NCBI RefSeq assembly: GCF_046614695.1
Contig: NZ_JBKKHQ010000001.1
Span: 124,001 to 188,000 of the forward strand
DNA: 64,000 nucleotides
Direction of reading: 5' to 3'
Origin: Pokkaliibacter sp046614695
GTDB taxonomy: Bacteria > Pseudomonadota > Gammaproteobacteria > Pseudomonadales > Balneatricaceae
A program made the translations under genes and the position numbers. The notes under the pieces were generated by a model that was given only the letters and a program-made list of their open reading frames with translations, was not told where the DNA came from and did no database searches. Position 1 is the first letter of the stretch. Every line of letters starts with the position of its first letter. Below are positions 52,573-61,457 of the stretch, piece by piece.

Positions 52573-53208
52573 ATGTTTACCGGAATCGTACAGGGTAAAG
52601 CAAAGGTCACCCGTCTGCTTAAGAAAGACGAGTTTGCCAGCATGACGCTGGAGTTTCCTGAAAACGGTACCGAAGGACTGGAGATTGGTGCCAGCGTGGC
52701 CATTAACGGTTGCTGTTTAACGGCAACGGAAATCTCAGGGAATTCGGCAAACTTCGACATGATCGCCTCCACCCTTCGCCTCACTAATCTGGGCGAACTT
52801 AATGAAGGCTCTCTCTGTAATTTTGAGCGTGCTGCTCGCTTCAATGCCGAAATCGGTGGCCACCAGACCTCCGGCCATATTCATGGTTGCGCAGTTATCA
52901 CCGCCCGAGTTGATACCGCTGATAACTGTAAAATCACTTTCGAAGTCCCCGCCGAGTTCCGTAAATACATTATGGATAAAGGCTATATCGGTCTTAACGG
53001 GTGTAGCCTTACGATTGCCGAAGTGACCCCTGTGGGGTTCAGTGTGTATCTGATCCCGGAAACGCTGGCAGTAACCACCTTTGGTGAAGCCAAGGTGAAT
53101 GATCGTATCAATCTTGAGATTGACCCCTCTACTCAAACCATCGTTGATACCGTTGAGCGCTATATTGCTAACCACCCTGCTCTGGCAATGACGTTAAATC
53201 ACTCTTGA
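52573..53208 (+). CDS. ribE: Riboflavin synthase, alpha chain
   Basis: 211 residues, normal length. Dismutates two 6,7-dimethyl-8-ribityllumazine molecules to riboflavin. Two lumazine-binding repeats are visible: MFTGIVQGKAKVTRL / NGCCLTATEI and GGHQTSGHIHG / NGCSLTIAEV. No other riboflavin gene is beside it. It is followed by a terminator. Confidence 0.97.
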   Translation: MFTGIVQGKAKVTRLLKKDEFASMTLEFPENGTEGLEIGASVAINGCCLTATEISGNSANFDMIASTLRLTNLGELNEGSLCNFERAARFNAEIGGHQTSGHIHGCAVITARVDTADNCKITFEVPAEFRKYIMDKGYIGLNGCSLTIAEVTPVGFSVYLIPETLAVTTFGEAKVNDRINLEIDPSTQTIVDTVERYIANHPALAMTLNHS

Positions 53209-53229
53209 AATGAGCACGTCAAGTTATAA

Positions 53230-53259
53230 AAAAAGGCCGCTGAATTTAGCGGCCTTTTT
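53230..53259. terminator. Bidirectional terminator after ribE
   Basis: AAAAAGGCCGCT, loop GAATTT, AGCGGCCTTTTT. Serves both ribE and the convergent choV gene. Confidence 0.92.
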
Positions 53260-53284
53260 GTTTTGAGACTCGGCAGGATGCGGA

Positions 53285-54454
53285 TTAAATCAGCGCCTGA
53301 TAGTAGTCCTTCTCAGTGAGGATCCCCACGAATTCGCCGCTGTCATCTTTGAGGCTGACAGGCAGGCCACTGCGGTAATGAATCTCCATCGCATCACGCA
53401 TGCCGATATCCTGATGTGCAATAACGGCCATGCCTTCGATGATATTGGGCATATCATCCATCCCGTGCCAATCGGTAAACCGGATGAACTGGCCATCCTG
53501 TTGTAAACCGGTAAAGCTGCCTGCGTCATCACGAATCAGCGATGTGTGAAGATCCACAGGAACCGTACCATTTACTTTCCCGCTGAGCAGACTGTCTTTC
53601 CCCTTCATCAAACTCTTACCCGTCAACACCTTGAGCGGGTTGGTATGTGAGACGAAGTTGCGGACATAGTCGTTACTTGGATGCAGTACGATGTTCTCAG
53701 GCGTTCCCATCTGCACGATTTTGGCTGACTCCATAATCGCGATATGAGTGCCGAGTTTGAGTGCCTCATCCAGATCATGACTGACGAAAACAATGGTTTT
53801 GTTGAGGCGCTGCTGCAGCTCCAGTAGCTCATCCTGTAACTGGGAACGAATTAATGGGTCAAGTGCCGAGAAAGGCTCGTCCATCAGCAGAATGTCAGTA
53901 TCCATGGTAAAGGCGCGCGCAAGGCCTACGCGCTGCTGCATACCACCGGAAAGCTCATCAGGCTTAAGCTTGCGCCAGTCATAAAGGCCGACCAGTTCGA
54001 GCTTTTCATCCACCTGTTTCTTCCATTCTTTACGTGACAGACCCTGCATCTCAAGACCAAACGCTACGTTCTCAGCGACCGTCAACCAGGGCATCAGTGC
54101 GAATTTCTGGAAAACCATGGATACGCGCTTGGTACGCAAGTGTCGCATCGTCCTGGCATCACACTGTGCAACATCAACCTGACGGCCATCATCCTCGACC
54201 CACAATTCACCGCGGGCGATATCGTTCAGGCCGTTGATAGTGCGAAGCAGGCTGGATTTCCCCGAGCCTGATAGCCCCATCAATACGCAGATCTCTCCAC
54301 GCTCGATGCTGATGTTGGCATCTTTGACGCCTACAACATCGCCGGTGAGCTTACGGATCTCATCACGGGACTTACCCTGATCCATAAGCTCAAGAGTAGA
54401 GGCGATCTTGCGACCGAAAATGACGTCCAGATTTTTAATATCGATCATCGGCAT
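53285..54454 (-). CDS. choV: Choline/glycine betaine ABC transporter ATPase
   Basis: 389 residues from the ATG at 54454, with GGAGGA upstream; the longer frame to 54487 is inside choW. Walker A GLSGSGKSSLLRT near residue 62, signature LSGGMQQRVGLARA near residue 165, and Walker B ILLMDEPFSALDPL near residue 188. A C-terminal CBS-like domain (residues about 275-389) is typical of ProV/OpuA ATPases and senses ionic strength. It is the last gene of the bet-cho locus. Confidence 0.93.
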   Translation of the reverse strand: MPMIDIKNLDVIFGRKIASTLELMDQGKSRDEIRKLTGDVVGVKDANISIERGEICVLMGLSGSGKSSLLRTINGLNDIARGELWVEDDGRQVDVAQCDARTMRHLRTKRVSMVFQKFALMPWLTVAENVAFGLEMQGLSRKEWKKQVDEKLELVGLYDWRKLKPDELSGGMQQRVGLARAFTMDTDILLMDEPFSALDPLIRSQLQDELLELQQRLNKTIVFVSHDLDEALKLGTHIAIMESAKIVQMGTPENIVLHPSNDYVRNFVSHTNPLKVLTGKSLMKGKDSLLSGKVNGTVPVDLHTSLIRDDAGSFTGLQQDGQFIRFTDWHGMDDMPNIIEGMAVIAHQDIGMRDAMEIHYRSGLPVSLKDDSGEFVGILTEKDYYQALI

Positions 54455-54456
54455 AA

Positions 54457-55299
54457 TCAGTCCTCCGTCATGCCGGGGCGGCGGCACAGGCGATCAAGCA
54501 CAATGGCCAGAAGTACGATGGCCAGTCCGGCCTCAAAGCCCTGTGATACGTTAACTGTATTCAGCGCTCGAACCACCGGTTTACCTAGGCCGTTAGCACC
54601 GACCAGTGCCGCCACCACCACCATCGAGAGTGAAAGCATAATGCACTGGGTCACCCCAGCGGTGATGCTTGGCATAGCGGCTGGCAGCTCTACACGAAGT
54701 AGAAGCTTCATCGGTGTGGCACCAAATGCCTTACCTGCCTCAAGCAACTCCCCTGGCACCTTGCTGATACCCAGATAGGTCAGGCGAATAGGTGCTGGCA
54801 GCGCAAAGATGATGGTGGAAATCAGTCCCGGCACCACACCCAGACCGAAGAGAATCAGCGTTGGGATGAGGTACACAAAGGTCGGGATGGTTTGCATCAA
54901 ATCCAGGATCGGACGCAATACCTGATACAGCCAAGGGCGATGAGCCGCAGCGATACCGATAGGAATACCTATAATGACGGACAACAATGTCGCCATCAGT
55001 ACCAGCACCAGGGTATCCAGCATTTCACTCCAGTAGCCCAGATTCAGAATCAGCAATAAGGCGCCGACCGAAAATAGTGTCAGACTCCAGCGTCGCTGCA
55101 AGAACCAGGCGAGAACTCCGACCAGAGCAACCACGACCAGCGGTGGCATCCAGTTGAGCGCGTCAACGACTCCGCCAATCACGGAGGAAAGTACCCATGA
55201 AATTGCGTCAAAAAAGCTGGCGCCATGTACGATCAGCCAGTCAACGAAATGCTCGATCCAACTGCCAAGCGGGATCTTATGCTCTGTTAGCCAGTTCAT
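54457..55299 (-). CDS. choW: Choline/glycine betaine ABC transporter permease
   Basis: 280 residues with six or seven transmembrane segments. The ProW-family permease loop (EAGKAFGATPMKLLLRVELP, near residue 190) that contacts the ATPase is present. It is followed after 2 bases by choV and preceded by choX, 15 bases apart, so the three form one transport unit. Confidence 0.93.
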   Translation of the reverse strand: MNWLTEHKIPLGSWIEHFVDWLIVHGASFFDAISWVLSSVIGGVVDALNWMPPLVVVALVGVLAWFLQRRWSLTLFSVGALLLILNLGYWSEMLDTLVLVLMATLLSVIIGIPIGIAAAHRPWLYQVLRPILDLMQTIPTFVYLIPTLILFGLGVVPGLISTIIFALPAPIRLTYLGISKVPGELLEAGKAFGATPMKLLLRVELPAAMPSITAGVTQCIMLSLSMVVVAALVGANGLGKPVVRALNTVNVSQGFEAGLAIVLLAIVLDRLCRRPGMTED

Positions 55300-55314
55300 T
55301 CAGGACCTCCAGGC

Positions 55315-56253
55315 TTATAGGCCCAGGTAGGCTTTAACAGCCGGAGCGGCAGGCTTGCCAGTTTGAGTTTCGACACCTTCCAGCCACGCATTCATGGCAT
55401 CAGGGTTTTTCTTCAGCCAGGTTTTTGCGGCGTCCTGAGGCTGCATTCCATCATCCAGAATCAGACCCATGACTTCGTTCTCCATAGGCAGAGTGAAACT
55501 CAGATTATTGAAGAAGGTCCCAAGGTTAGGACATTCGGTGGTATAGCCTTTACGAACAGTGGTGTAGACCGTTGCGCCGCCGTAATTAGGCCCGAAGTAG
55601 TCATCGCCGCCAGACAGGTATTCCATATCAAAGTTGGCGTTCATGGGGTGTGGAGCCCAGCCCAGGAAAACAATCCACTGCTTGCGCTGAATGGCACGTT
55701 TTACCTGAGACATCATGCCCGCTTCACTGGACTCGACCAGCTCAAACTTGTCCAGATCGAAAGCGTCTTTATCAATCATGGACTGGATCAGTCGATTGCC
55801 ATCATTACCCGGTTCAATGCCGTAGATTTTGCCGTTGAATTCATCGGCGTGCTTGGCGATATCTGCAAAGCTGTGAACGCCGGCATCGTAAACGTATTTG
55901 GGGACAGCAAGCGTGTATTTGGCGCCTTCGAGATTGGCTTTGAGGGATTCGACCGTACCGTTATCAAGGTACTTTTTGATATCAGCTTCCATGCTGGGCA
56001 TCCAGTTACCCAGGAAAACATCAATATCGCCGTTGGCCATGGAGGAAAAAGTGACCGGTACAGACAACATGTCTGTGGAGGTTTCATAGCCCATTCCATT
56101 GAGCACTTCGCTGGTTACCGCGGTAGTGGCAGTAATATCCGTCCAGCCAACATCTGAAAACCGGACCTTACTGCAACTTGCAGCCGCCATGGCACTGCTC
56201 GCCGTTGCGGTCAGCGTGATGGCCAGGGCCAGTTTTGTCATCGAATTTGCCAT
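55315..56253 (-). CDS. choX: Choline-binding protein ChoX of the ABC transporter
   Basis: 312 residues with a signal peptide cut near residue 24 (TKLALAITLTATASSAMA). Periplasmic. The start of the mature protein (CSKVRFSDVGWTDITATTAV) and later WAPHPMNANFDMEYL fit the ChoX/ProX fold. The aromatic cage includes the Trp residues in DVGWTD, GNWMPSM and GWAPHP. The choline specificity (ChoX) rather than glycine betaine is suggested by the neighbouring choline oxidation genes. Confidence 0.92.
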   Translation of the reverse strand: MANSMTKLALAITLTATASSAMAAASCSKVRFSDVGWTDITATTAVTSEVLNGMGYETSTDMLSVPVTFSSMANGDIDVFLGNWMPSMEADIKKYLDNGTVESLKANLEGAKYTLAVPKYVYDAGVHSFADIAKHADEFNGKIYGIEPGNDGNRLIQSMIDKDAFDLDKFELVESSEAGMMSQVKRAIQRKQWIVFLGWAPHPMNANFDMEYLSGGDDYFGPNYGGATVYTTVRKGYTTECPNLGTFFNNLSFTLPMENEVMGLILDDGMQPQDAAKTWLKKNPDAMNAWLEGVETQTGKPAAPAVKAYLGL

Positions 56254-56333
56254 ATCAATGTCCTTCTACTTGGGTTGCAACTGAAGTGGCTACTTTAGTG
56301 CCCTTCAGCGTCTTTGGATTACCTCGGACCATC

Positions 56334-56359
56334 AAGTCGACGACAGCGCCTGTCGACTT
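56334..56359. repeat. Hairpin between betA and choX
   Basis: AAGTCGAC (56334-56341), 10-base centre, GTCGACTT (56352-56359), perfect. A GACAG/CTGTC pair inside can extend it. It sits in the 274-base gap between betA and choX and could be an operator or a transcript-processing hairpin separating the two parts of the locus. A smaller GAGGGC/GCCCTC hairpin lies at 56460-56475. Confidence 0.6.
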
Positions 56360-56527
56360 CTCTGGCCCAAGTATGAAGTGACTCAGTGTTCTTGTTGGGC
56401 GGCTTTGCCTGCCCTGAACATCATTCTAGGTTATATCACCCGGGTGGGTGGTTACTGGCGAGGGCAAGCGCCCTCACCTGATTCTGACCCTTGAGTAAGA
56501 GTCTCAGCCAGCCAGGCGGCTCGCTGG

Positions 56528-58195
56528 TTATCGCTGCTGGGTTTCCCACTGTGGGTGAACCCAGACCGGTGCATCAGAACGTGGAAGTGGCGCGCGTCCA
56601 CGAATCGCATCGGACAGTTTCTCTGCCATCATGATGGTCGGAGCATTCAGGTTACCGCTGACGATGCTAGGCATGATGGACGCGTCCACCACACGCAAGC
56701 CTTCGGCGCCATGAACACGGCCTTGCGCATCAACCACAGCCATAGGGTCAGAGGCACTGCCCATTTTGCAGGTGCAGGAAGGATGGTAGGCACTATCACC
56801 ACGACGGCGGGCAAAGTCATCAATCTCGGCATCGGTCTTCACTGACTCGCCCGGCATGATTTCATGCCCGCGATATTGCTCAAACGCTGGCTGCGCAAAG
56901 ATCTCGCGAGTCAGTTTGATCGCATTACGCATTTCGATCCGGTCACGCTCGGTTTGCAGATAGTTCGGTTGAATGATCGGATATTCAAAAGGATCTGCCG
57001 ACTTAAGTTTCAGGTAGCCACGGCTGGTTGGACGCATTGGCCCCACGTGAGCCTGATAGGCATGGCAGTTGCCCTGATCACGGCCATGGTCATTCACCAG
57101 ACCGGGCAGAAAGTGGTACTGGATATCCGGATGCTTAACGCCGGGCTCTGTGCGAATAAAGCCGCCTGCTTCAAGGTGCGTGGTTGAACACCAACCCTTA
57201 CGGGTCAGGAACCACTCGGCGCCCCACAACACCTGTTTATGAATCTTGGTGGAGTGGAACAGCGTAATCGGCTCTTTACAGGCTTGCTGAATGTAGATTT
57301 CAAGGTGGTCCTGTAAATTCTGGCCAACACCCGGCAGATCGACTTTGACATCAATACCAAGATCGCGCAGTTCACTGGCAGGGCCAACACCGGAAAGCAT
57401 CAGGGTTTGTGGTGAGTTGATCGCGCCACCACTAAGAATGACTTCCTTGTTGGCCATGACTTTTTTGGTTTCCCCGTCCTGACTGTATTCAACGCCCACG
57501 GCACGGGTGCCTTCAAACAGGATGCGGGTGACATGCGCGCCAACCTCAGCAGACAGATTCTGACGCTCAAGTGCCGGACGCAGATAGGCCTGAGCTGTGC
57601 TCCAGCGCTTGCCATCACGGATCGTCATATCCATGACACCAAAACCTTCCTGCTGATAACCATTCATATCTTCAGTGTAGGGGTAACCTGCTTCCTTGCC
57701 GGCTTCAATAAAAGCGTTGAACAGCGGATTCGGGAAGTCACCGGTATGAACGTGCAGGGGGCCGTCAGCGCCATGATAGGCATCGCCACCCACGCGACGG
57801 GATTCAGCTTTACGGAAATACGGCAGAATGTCGGCATAATTCCAGCCTTCTGCGCCCTCTTCGTCCGCCCAGCGGTCATAGTCAAAAGCATGACCGCGGA
57901 TGTACACCATCGCATTCAGTGAAGAGCCACCACCCCATACTTTGCCGCGAGGCCAGTACATTTTGCGCTGGTTCATGTGTTCCTGCGGCTCAGTGGTGTA
58001 GTACCAGTTGTATTTTTTGGACTCGAGGTTATAGGTCAGCGCCGCTGGCATATGAATGGTCCAGGAATCATCCTTGCGGCCTGCTTCAAGAATCAGTACC
58101 TGATCCTTGCCATCTTCTGTGAGCCGGTTTGCCAGCACGCAACCGGCAGAACCTGCGCCGATAATGATGTAATCAAATGTGGTGTTCCGGGTCAT
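56528..58195 (-). CDS. betA: Choline dehydrogenase BetA
   Basis: 555 residues from the ATG at 58195 (MTRNTTFDYIIIGAGSAG); the frame to 58270 lies in betB. A GMC flavoprotein oxidising choline to betaine aldehyde (and further), coupled to the respiratory chain. The FAD motif is at the N-terminus, the catalytic histidine in AYHPSCTCKMGS near residue 465 and the second in the C-terminal NLNAPTIMMAEK region. Part of the betI-betB-betA unit. Confidence 0.96.
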   Translation of the reverse strand: MTRNTTFDYIIIGAGSAGCVLANRLTEDGKDQVLILEAGRKDDSWTIHMPAALTYNLESKKYNWYYTTEPQEHMNQRKMYWPRGKVWGGGSSLNAMVYIRGHAFDYDRWADEEGAEGWNYADILPYFRKAESRRVGGDAYHGADGPLHVHTGDFPNPLFNAFIEAGKEAGYPYTEDMNGYQQEGFGVMDMTIRDGKRWSTAQAYLRPALERQNLSAEVGAHVTRILFEGTRAVGVEYSQDGETKKVMANKEVILSGGAINSPQTLMLSGVGPASELRDLGIDVKVDLPGVGQNLQDHLEIYIQQACKEPITLFHSTKIHKQVLWGAEWFLTRKGWCSTTHLEAGGFIRTEPGVKHPDIQYHFLPGLVNDHGRDQGNCHAYQAHVGPMRPTSRGYLKLKSADPFEYPIIQPNYLQTERDRIEMRNAIKLTREIFAQPAFEQYRGHEIMPGESVKTDAEIDDFARRRGDSAYHPSCTCKMGSASDPMAVVDAQGRVHGAEGLRVVDASIMPSIVSGNLNAPTIMMAEKLSDAIRGRAPLPRSDAPVWVHPQWETQQR

Positions 58196-58238
58196 AAATC
58201 GCCTCTCGTGATCGTCAAATGGATTGGCTTTCGCGGTC

Positions 58239-59732
58239 TTAGTACGGGCCTTCGAGGTCGCCCAGCTCAACCATCACACTCTTCACCTGGGTGTAATGAT
58301 TGATGGTCATCTGGCCATTTTCTCGGCCAATACCTGAGCCCTTGTAACCGCCAACCGGCATTTCTGCGGGAGAGCCGCCATAGGTGTTGATCCAGCAAAT
58401 CCCTGCCTGAATCTTGCCGATCACGCGATGTGCGCGAGAAAGGTTTTGCGTAAAGAGCCCTGCTGCCAGGCCATAAGGCGTGGCGTTAGCGCGTTCAATC
58501 ACTTCTTCTTCAGTATCAAAAACCAGCACTGACATGACAGGACCGAAAATTTCATCAGTGACCTGAGGCATATCATCAGTGCAGTCAGTAAAGATGGTCG
58601 GCGCGACAAAGCAGCCTTTGGCGAATTCGCCGTCGGTCAGCTGATAACCACCTGTAGCGAGAGTGGCGCCGGAGTTTTTCCCTTTCTCGATGTATTCCAT
58701 CACTTTGGTCAGATGACCGCGGGAAACCAGCGAGCCCATCTGGGTTTCAGGGTCCTGAGGATCGCCCAGGGTGATCGCTTGTGCGCGCTTGACCACTGCC
58801 TCGACAAAGCGGTCGTACATTGAGCGGTGAACGAACACGCGCGTGCCGTTAGTGCAGACTTCACCCTGCGTATAGAAATTAGCCAGCAGTGCCGCTGTGA
58901 CGGCGTTATCAAAGTTGGCATCGTCAAAAATGATCAAAGGTGACTTGCCACCCAACTCCATCGTGACTTCTTTGAGACTGCCCGCGGCATCGGCCATGAC
59001 TTTTCGACCGGTACCGGATTCGCCGGTAAAGGAAACTTTGGCGATGTCAGGATGGCGTGAGAGCAACTGTCCGGCGCGGTAATCCCCCTGAATCACCTGG
59101 AATACCCCGTCAGGCACACCGGCCTCACGGTAGATTTCAGCCAGCAGAAGAACGGTCAGCGGTGTTTCTTCAGAAGGTTTGAAGATCATGGCATTGCCAC
59201 AAGCCAACGCAGGTGCTGACTTCCAGCAAGCGATCTGGAAAGGATAATTCCAGGCGCCAATGCCTGCGCACACGCCCAGTGGCTCACGGCGAGTATAGAA
59301 GAAGCAATCCGGATTCAACTGCTGGTGCTCGCCCTGCACAGTAGGAGCAAGACCCGCGTAGTACTCAATGGCATCTGCTCCGGTGGGAACGTCAACGGCG
59401 ATAGCTTCCTGATAAGGTTTGCCGGTATCTTCCACTTCAAGACGAGCGATTTCCTCAGCGCGTTCACGAATCAGTTTCACCGCTTTTTGCAGAATACGAC
59501 CGCGTTCCATACCTGACATGGCAGACCAGACTGCAAAGCCTTTATTGGCCGCTTGCATCGCGCGTTCCATATCGGAGGCATCGGCTTGCTGAATCACGGC
59601 AAGGGTTTCGCCGTTCGCCGGGTTGGTGCTCAGGAAAGTCTCACCGGAGGACGCCTCGCAACGTTCTCCGTTAATGAACAAATAACCCGATGACAGCGGA
59701 TATTTTGTGGAGGTGTGGGTATTCGTCGTCAT
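58239..59732 (-). CDS. betB: Betaine aldehyde dehydrogenase BetB
   Basis: 497 residues. NAD-dependent oxidation of betaine aldehyde to glycine betaine, an osmoprotectant. The catalytic glutamate is in EVTMELGGKSPLII near residue 255 and the nucleophilic cysteine in FYTQGEVCTNGTRVFV near residue 289. betI ends 5 bases upstream and betA begins 43 bases downstream. Confidence 0.96.
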   Translation of the reverse strand: MTTNTHTSTKYPLSSGYLFINGERCEASSGETFLSTNPANGETLAVIQQADASDMERAMQAANKGFAVWSAMSGMERGRILQKAVKLIRERAEEIARLEVEDTGKPYQEAIAVDVPTGADAIEYYAGLAPTVQGEHQQLNPDCFFYTRREPLGVCAGIGAWNYPFQIACWKSAPALACGNAMIFKPSEETPLTVLLLAEIYREAGVPDGVFQVIQGDYRAGQLLSRHPDIAKVSFTGESGTGRKVMADAAGSLKEVTMELGGKSPLIIFDDANFDNAVTAALLANFYTQGEVCTNGTRVFVHRSMYDRFVEAVVKRAQAITLGDPQDPETQMGSLVSRGHLTKVMEYIEKGKNSGATLATGGYQLTDGEFAKGCFVAPTIFTDCTDDMPQVTDEIFGPVMSVLVFDTEEEVIERANATPYGLAAGLFTQNLSRAHRVIGKIQAGICWINTYGGSPAEMPVGGYKGSGIGRENGQMTINHYTQVKSVMVELGDLEGPY

Positions 59733-59736
59733 CTTT

Positions 59737-60351
59737 TCATCCTGTCAGTTGCGAGGTGGATTGAGATTCCAGATCAGCCATCTGCCGACTCAGAAAGTCA
59801 TCAATAATGTCGAGTGCCTTACGCTGATCAATGCCGCCGCTGAGTGCGCCGCGCAGCCAGATTCCATCAATCAGGGCCGCAATCGCTGAGGAGGTGTTCT
59901 CAACACGCTGCGCGGGCATCAGCTTTCGCAATTCATAGCGTAAGTGTGACAAAAGGCGTTTCTCATTGACCTTTTGCAGTCGTGCCAGCTCTGGGTCATG
60001 CATGGCCTGAGCCCAGAAAGCCAGCCAGGTCTTCATAACCCGGGGGTCAATCTGGCGAGAGTCAAAGTTCCCACCGACGATGGCACGGATGCGCTCGTAA
60101 GGTTTTTCTGCCGATACCGCGTCCCGGCGCTCACGAACGCCATCATTCAATTCTTTGAGGATGGTGCGCATCGACGCATCCAGAAGACCGTGTTTTCCGC
60201 CAAAGTAATGGTTGATGATTCCTGCAGAAACGCCCGCTTTTTTACTGATCATGGCAACCGTGGTTTTGTTCAAACCAACTTCACCAATCACCTCAAGTGT
60301 GGCCTCGATAAGCTGAGGCTTTCGAATTTCAGGCATTCCAACCTTGGGCAC
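59737..60351 (-). CDS. betI: BetI, TetR-family repressor of choline oxidation genes
   Basis: 204 residues. The helix-turn-helix (TTVAMISKKAGVSAGIINHYF near residue 30) and the start PKVGMPEIRKPQLIEATLEV match BetI. It represses the bet genes until choline is present. The operator-like TGAACGTTCA lies just upstream of the gene. It is the first gene of the unit. Confidence 0.95.
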   Translation of the reverse strand: MPKVGMPEIRKPQLIEATLEVIGEVGLNKTTVAMISKKAGVSAGIINHYFGGKHGLLDASMRTILKELNDGVRERRDAVSAEKPYERIRAIVGGNFDSRQIDPRVMKTWLAFWAQAMHDPELARLQKVNEKRLLSHLRYELRKLMPAQRVENTSSAIAALIDGIWLRGALSGGIDQRKALDIIDDFLSRQMADLESQSTSQLTG

Positions 60352-60369
60352 GTGTCATCCTTTTTTAAT

Positions 60370-60379
60370 TGAACGTTCA
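60370..60379. promoter_or_regulatory. Probable BetI operator
   Basis: TGAACGTTCA, a perfect 10-base palindrome within AATTGAACGTTCATTTA, about 20 bases upstream of the betI start. BetI of other bacteria binds TTGAACGTTCA-like dyads ahead of betI, so the assignment is likely. Confidence 0.75.
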
Positions 60380-60469
60380 TTTAAAATAAACACTAAAGAG
60401 ATCTTTGATCAGCGTCAACCCGTTGGCGGAAATTATCGAAATGGCGCTTAAATGATGTGAATTAACGAC

Positions 60470-60496
60470 AAAAGGGCCGCATTTTGCGACCCTTTT
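60470..60496 (-). terminator. Terminator of the 3-hydroxybutyrate dehydrogenase gene
   Basis: AAAAGGG-c-CGC, loop ATTTT, GCG-a-CCCTTTT, one mismatch. On the minus strand it ends in CCCTTTTGTC, just past the gene's stop codon. Confidence 0.7.
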
Positions 60497-60518
60497 CTTA
60501 AGGAGAGACAAGAGGTGA

Positions 60519-61283
60519 CTAGCGTACGGTCCAGCCACCGTCGACGGTAATGGTCTGGCCAGTGATATTTCTTGCCGAATGGCTCATCAAAAACAGCGTA
60601 ATATCGGCCAGCTCCTCAATACTGATAAACACGCCTTTAGGCATGGGCTTCAGCATGATTTCTGACTCAACCTCTTCCGGTGTGATGCCGTTTTCCTTGG
60701 CCTGATTGGCAATCTGTTTTTCGACCAGAGGCGTTTTAACATAGGACGGGCATACCGTGTTCACCGTGATGTCCGTATCAGCCGTTTCAAGCGCCATCAC
60801 CTTGCTGAAACCCAGCAAGCCATGTTTTGCCGCGACATAGGCACTCTTATAGGGTGATGCCACCAACGCGTGGATGGAACCGATATTTACCACCCGGCCA
60901 TAACCCAGTTCACGCATTCCAGGGAGCAAAGCACGCGTCAGCATGGCAGCCCCATTCAGCATAATCTGAATCATCATCTCCCACCGTTCGGGAGGAAATT
61001 CTTCCAACCGTGCAACGTGCTGTAGACCCGCGTTATTTACAAGCACACCCACGGGCACATCCAGTGATTTTACGTAAGCCTCAATGGCTTCAACGCTACC
61101 TACATCCAGTACGCCGCTTTTCGCCTGGCCCCCGGACTCATTGATCAGAGCGGTAACTTTATCGGCGGCTTCTGCTGATATATCCGTCACCAGCACCGGG
61201 TGACCTTCTTTGGCCAGCTTCTCTGCTATACCCTGCCCTATACCACTTCCTGCACCAGTAACCAGAACCCATGGACGTGCCAT
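60519..61283 (-). CDS. bdhA: 3-hydroxybutyrate dehydrogenase
   Basis: 254 residues. NAD-dependent SDR converting 3-hydroxybutyrate to acetoacetate. TGAGSGIGQGIAEKLAKEGH near residue 9, NNAGLQHVARLEEFPPERW near residue 87, YVAAKHG at the YxxxK site near residue 149. The C-terminal segment (PLVEKQIANQ) fits this family. The first 20 residues are canonical. It stands alone here, though the 3-hydroxybutyryl-CoA genes at 29.5-31.2 kb serve related metabolism. Confidence 0.9.
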   Translation of the reverse strand: MARPWVLVTGAGSGIGQGIAEKLAKEGHPVLVTDISAEAADKVTALINESGGQAKSGVLDVGSVEAIEAYVKSLDVPVGVLVNNAGLQHVARLEEFPPERWEMMIQIMLNGAAMLTRALLPGMRELGYGRVVNIGSIHALVASPYKSAYVAAKHGLLGFSKVMALETADTDITVNTVCPSYVKTPLVEKQIANQAKENGITPEEVESEIMLKPMPKGVFISIEELADITLFLMSHSARNITGQTITVDGGWTVR

Positions 61284-61411
61284 TGCTGCCTCCTTGTCTT
61301 TAGCAGTCTGAAAAAGGTGATGTAGTTACTGTGGTGTTCCCCAGTGAAATTTGCCAGTCACTTTTGTGCATTTGCACAATGGAAGACGAGATCGTTTCAG
61401 TACGAGAAGAA

Positions 61412-61435
61412 AAAAGAGCGCCTAAGCGCTCTTTT
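61412..61435 (-). terminator. Terminator of the EamA-family gene
   Basis: AAAAGAGCGC, loop CTAA, GCGCTCTTTT, followed on the minus strand by TTTTTTC. Perfect 10-bp stem. Confidence 0.9.
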
Positions 61436-61457
61436 AAAAAGTGATGAGTTGAACTCT

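Noticed and set aside
55363..56157. 264-residue plus-strand frame over choX
   Set aside because: Antisense to a clear periplasmic choline-binding protein with signal peptide and family motifs.
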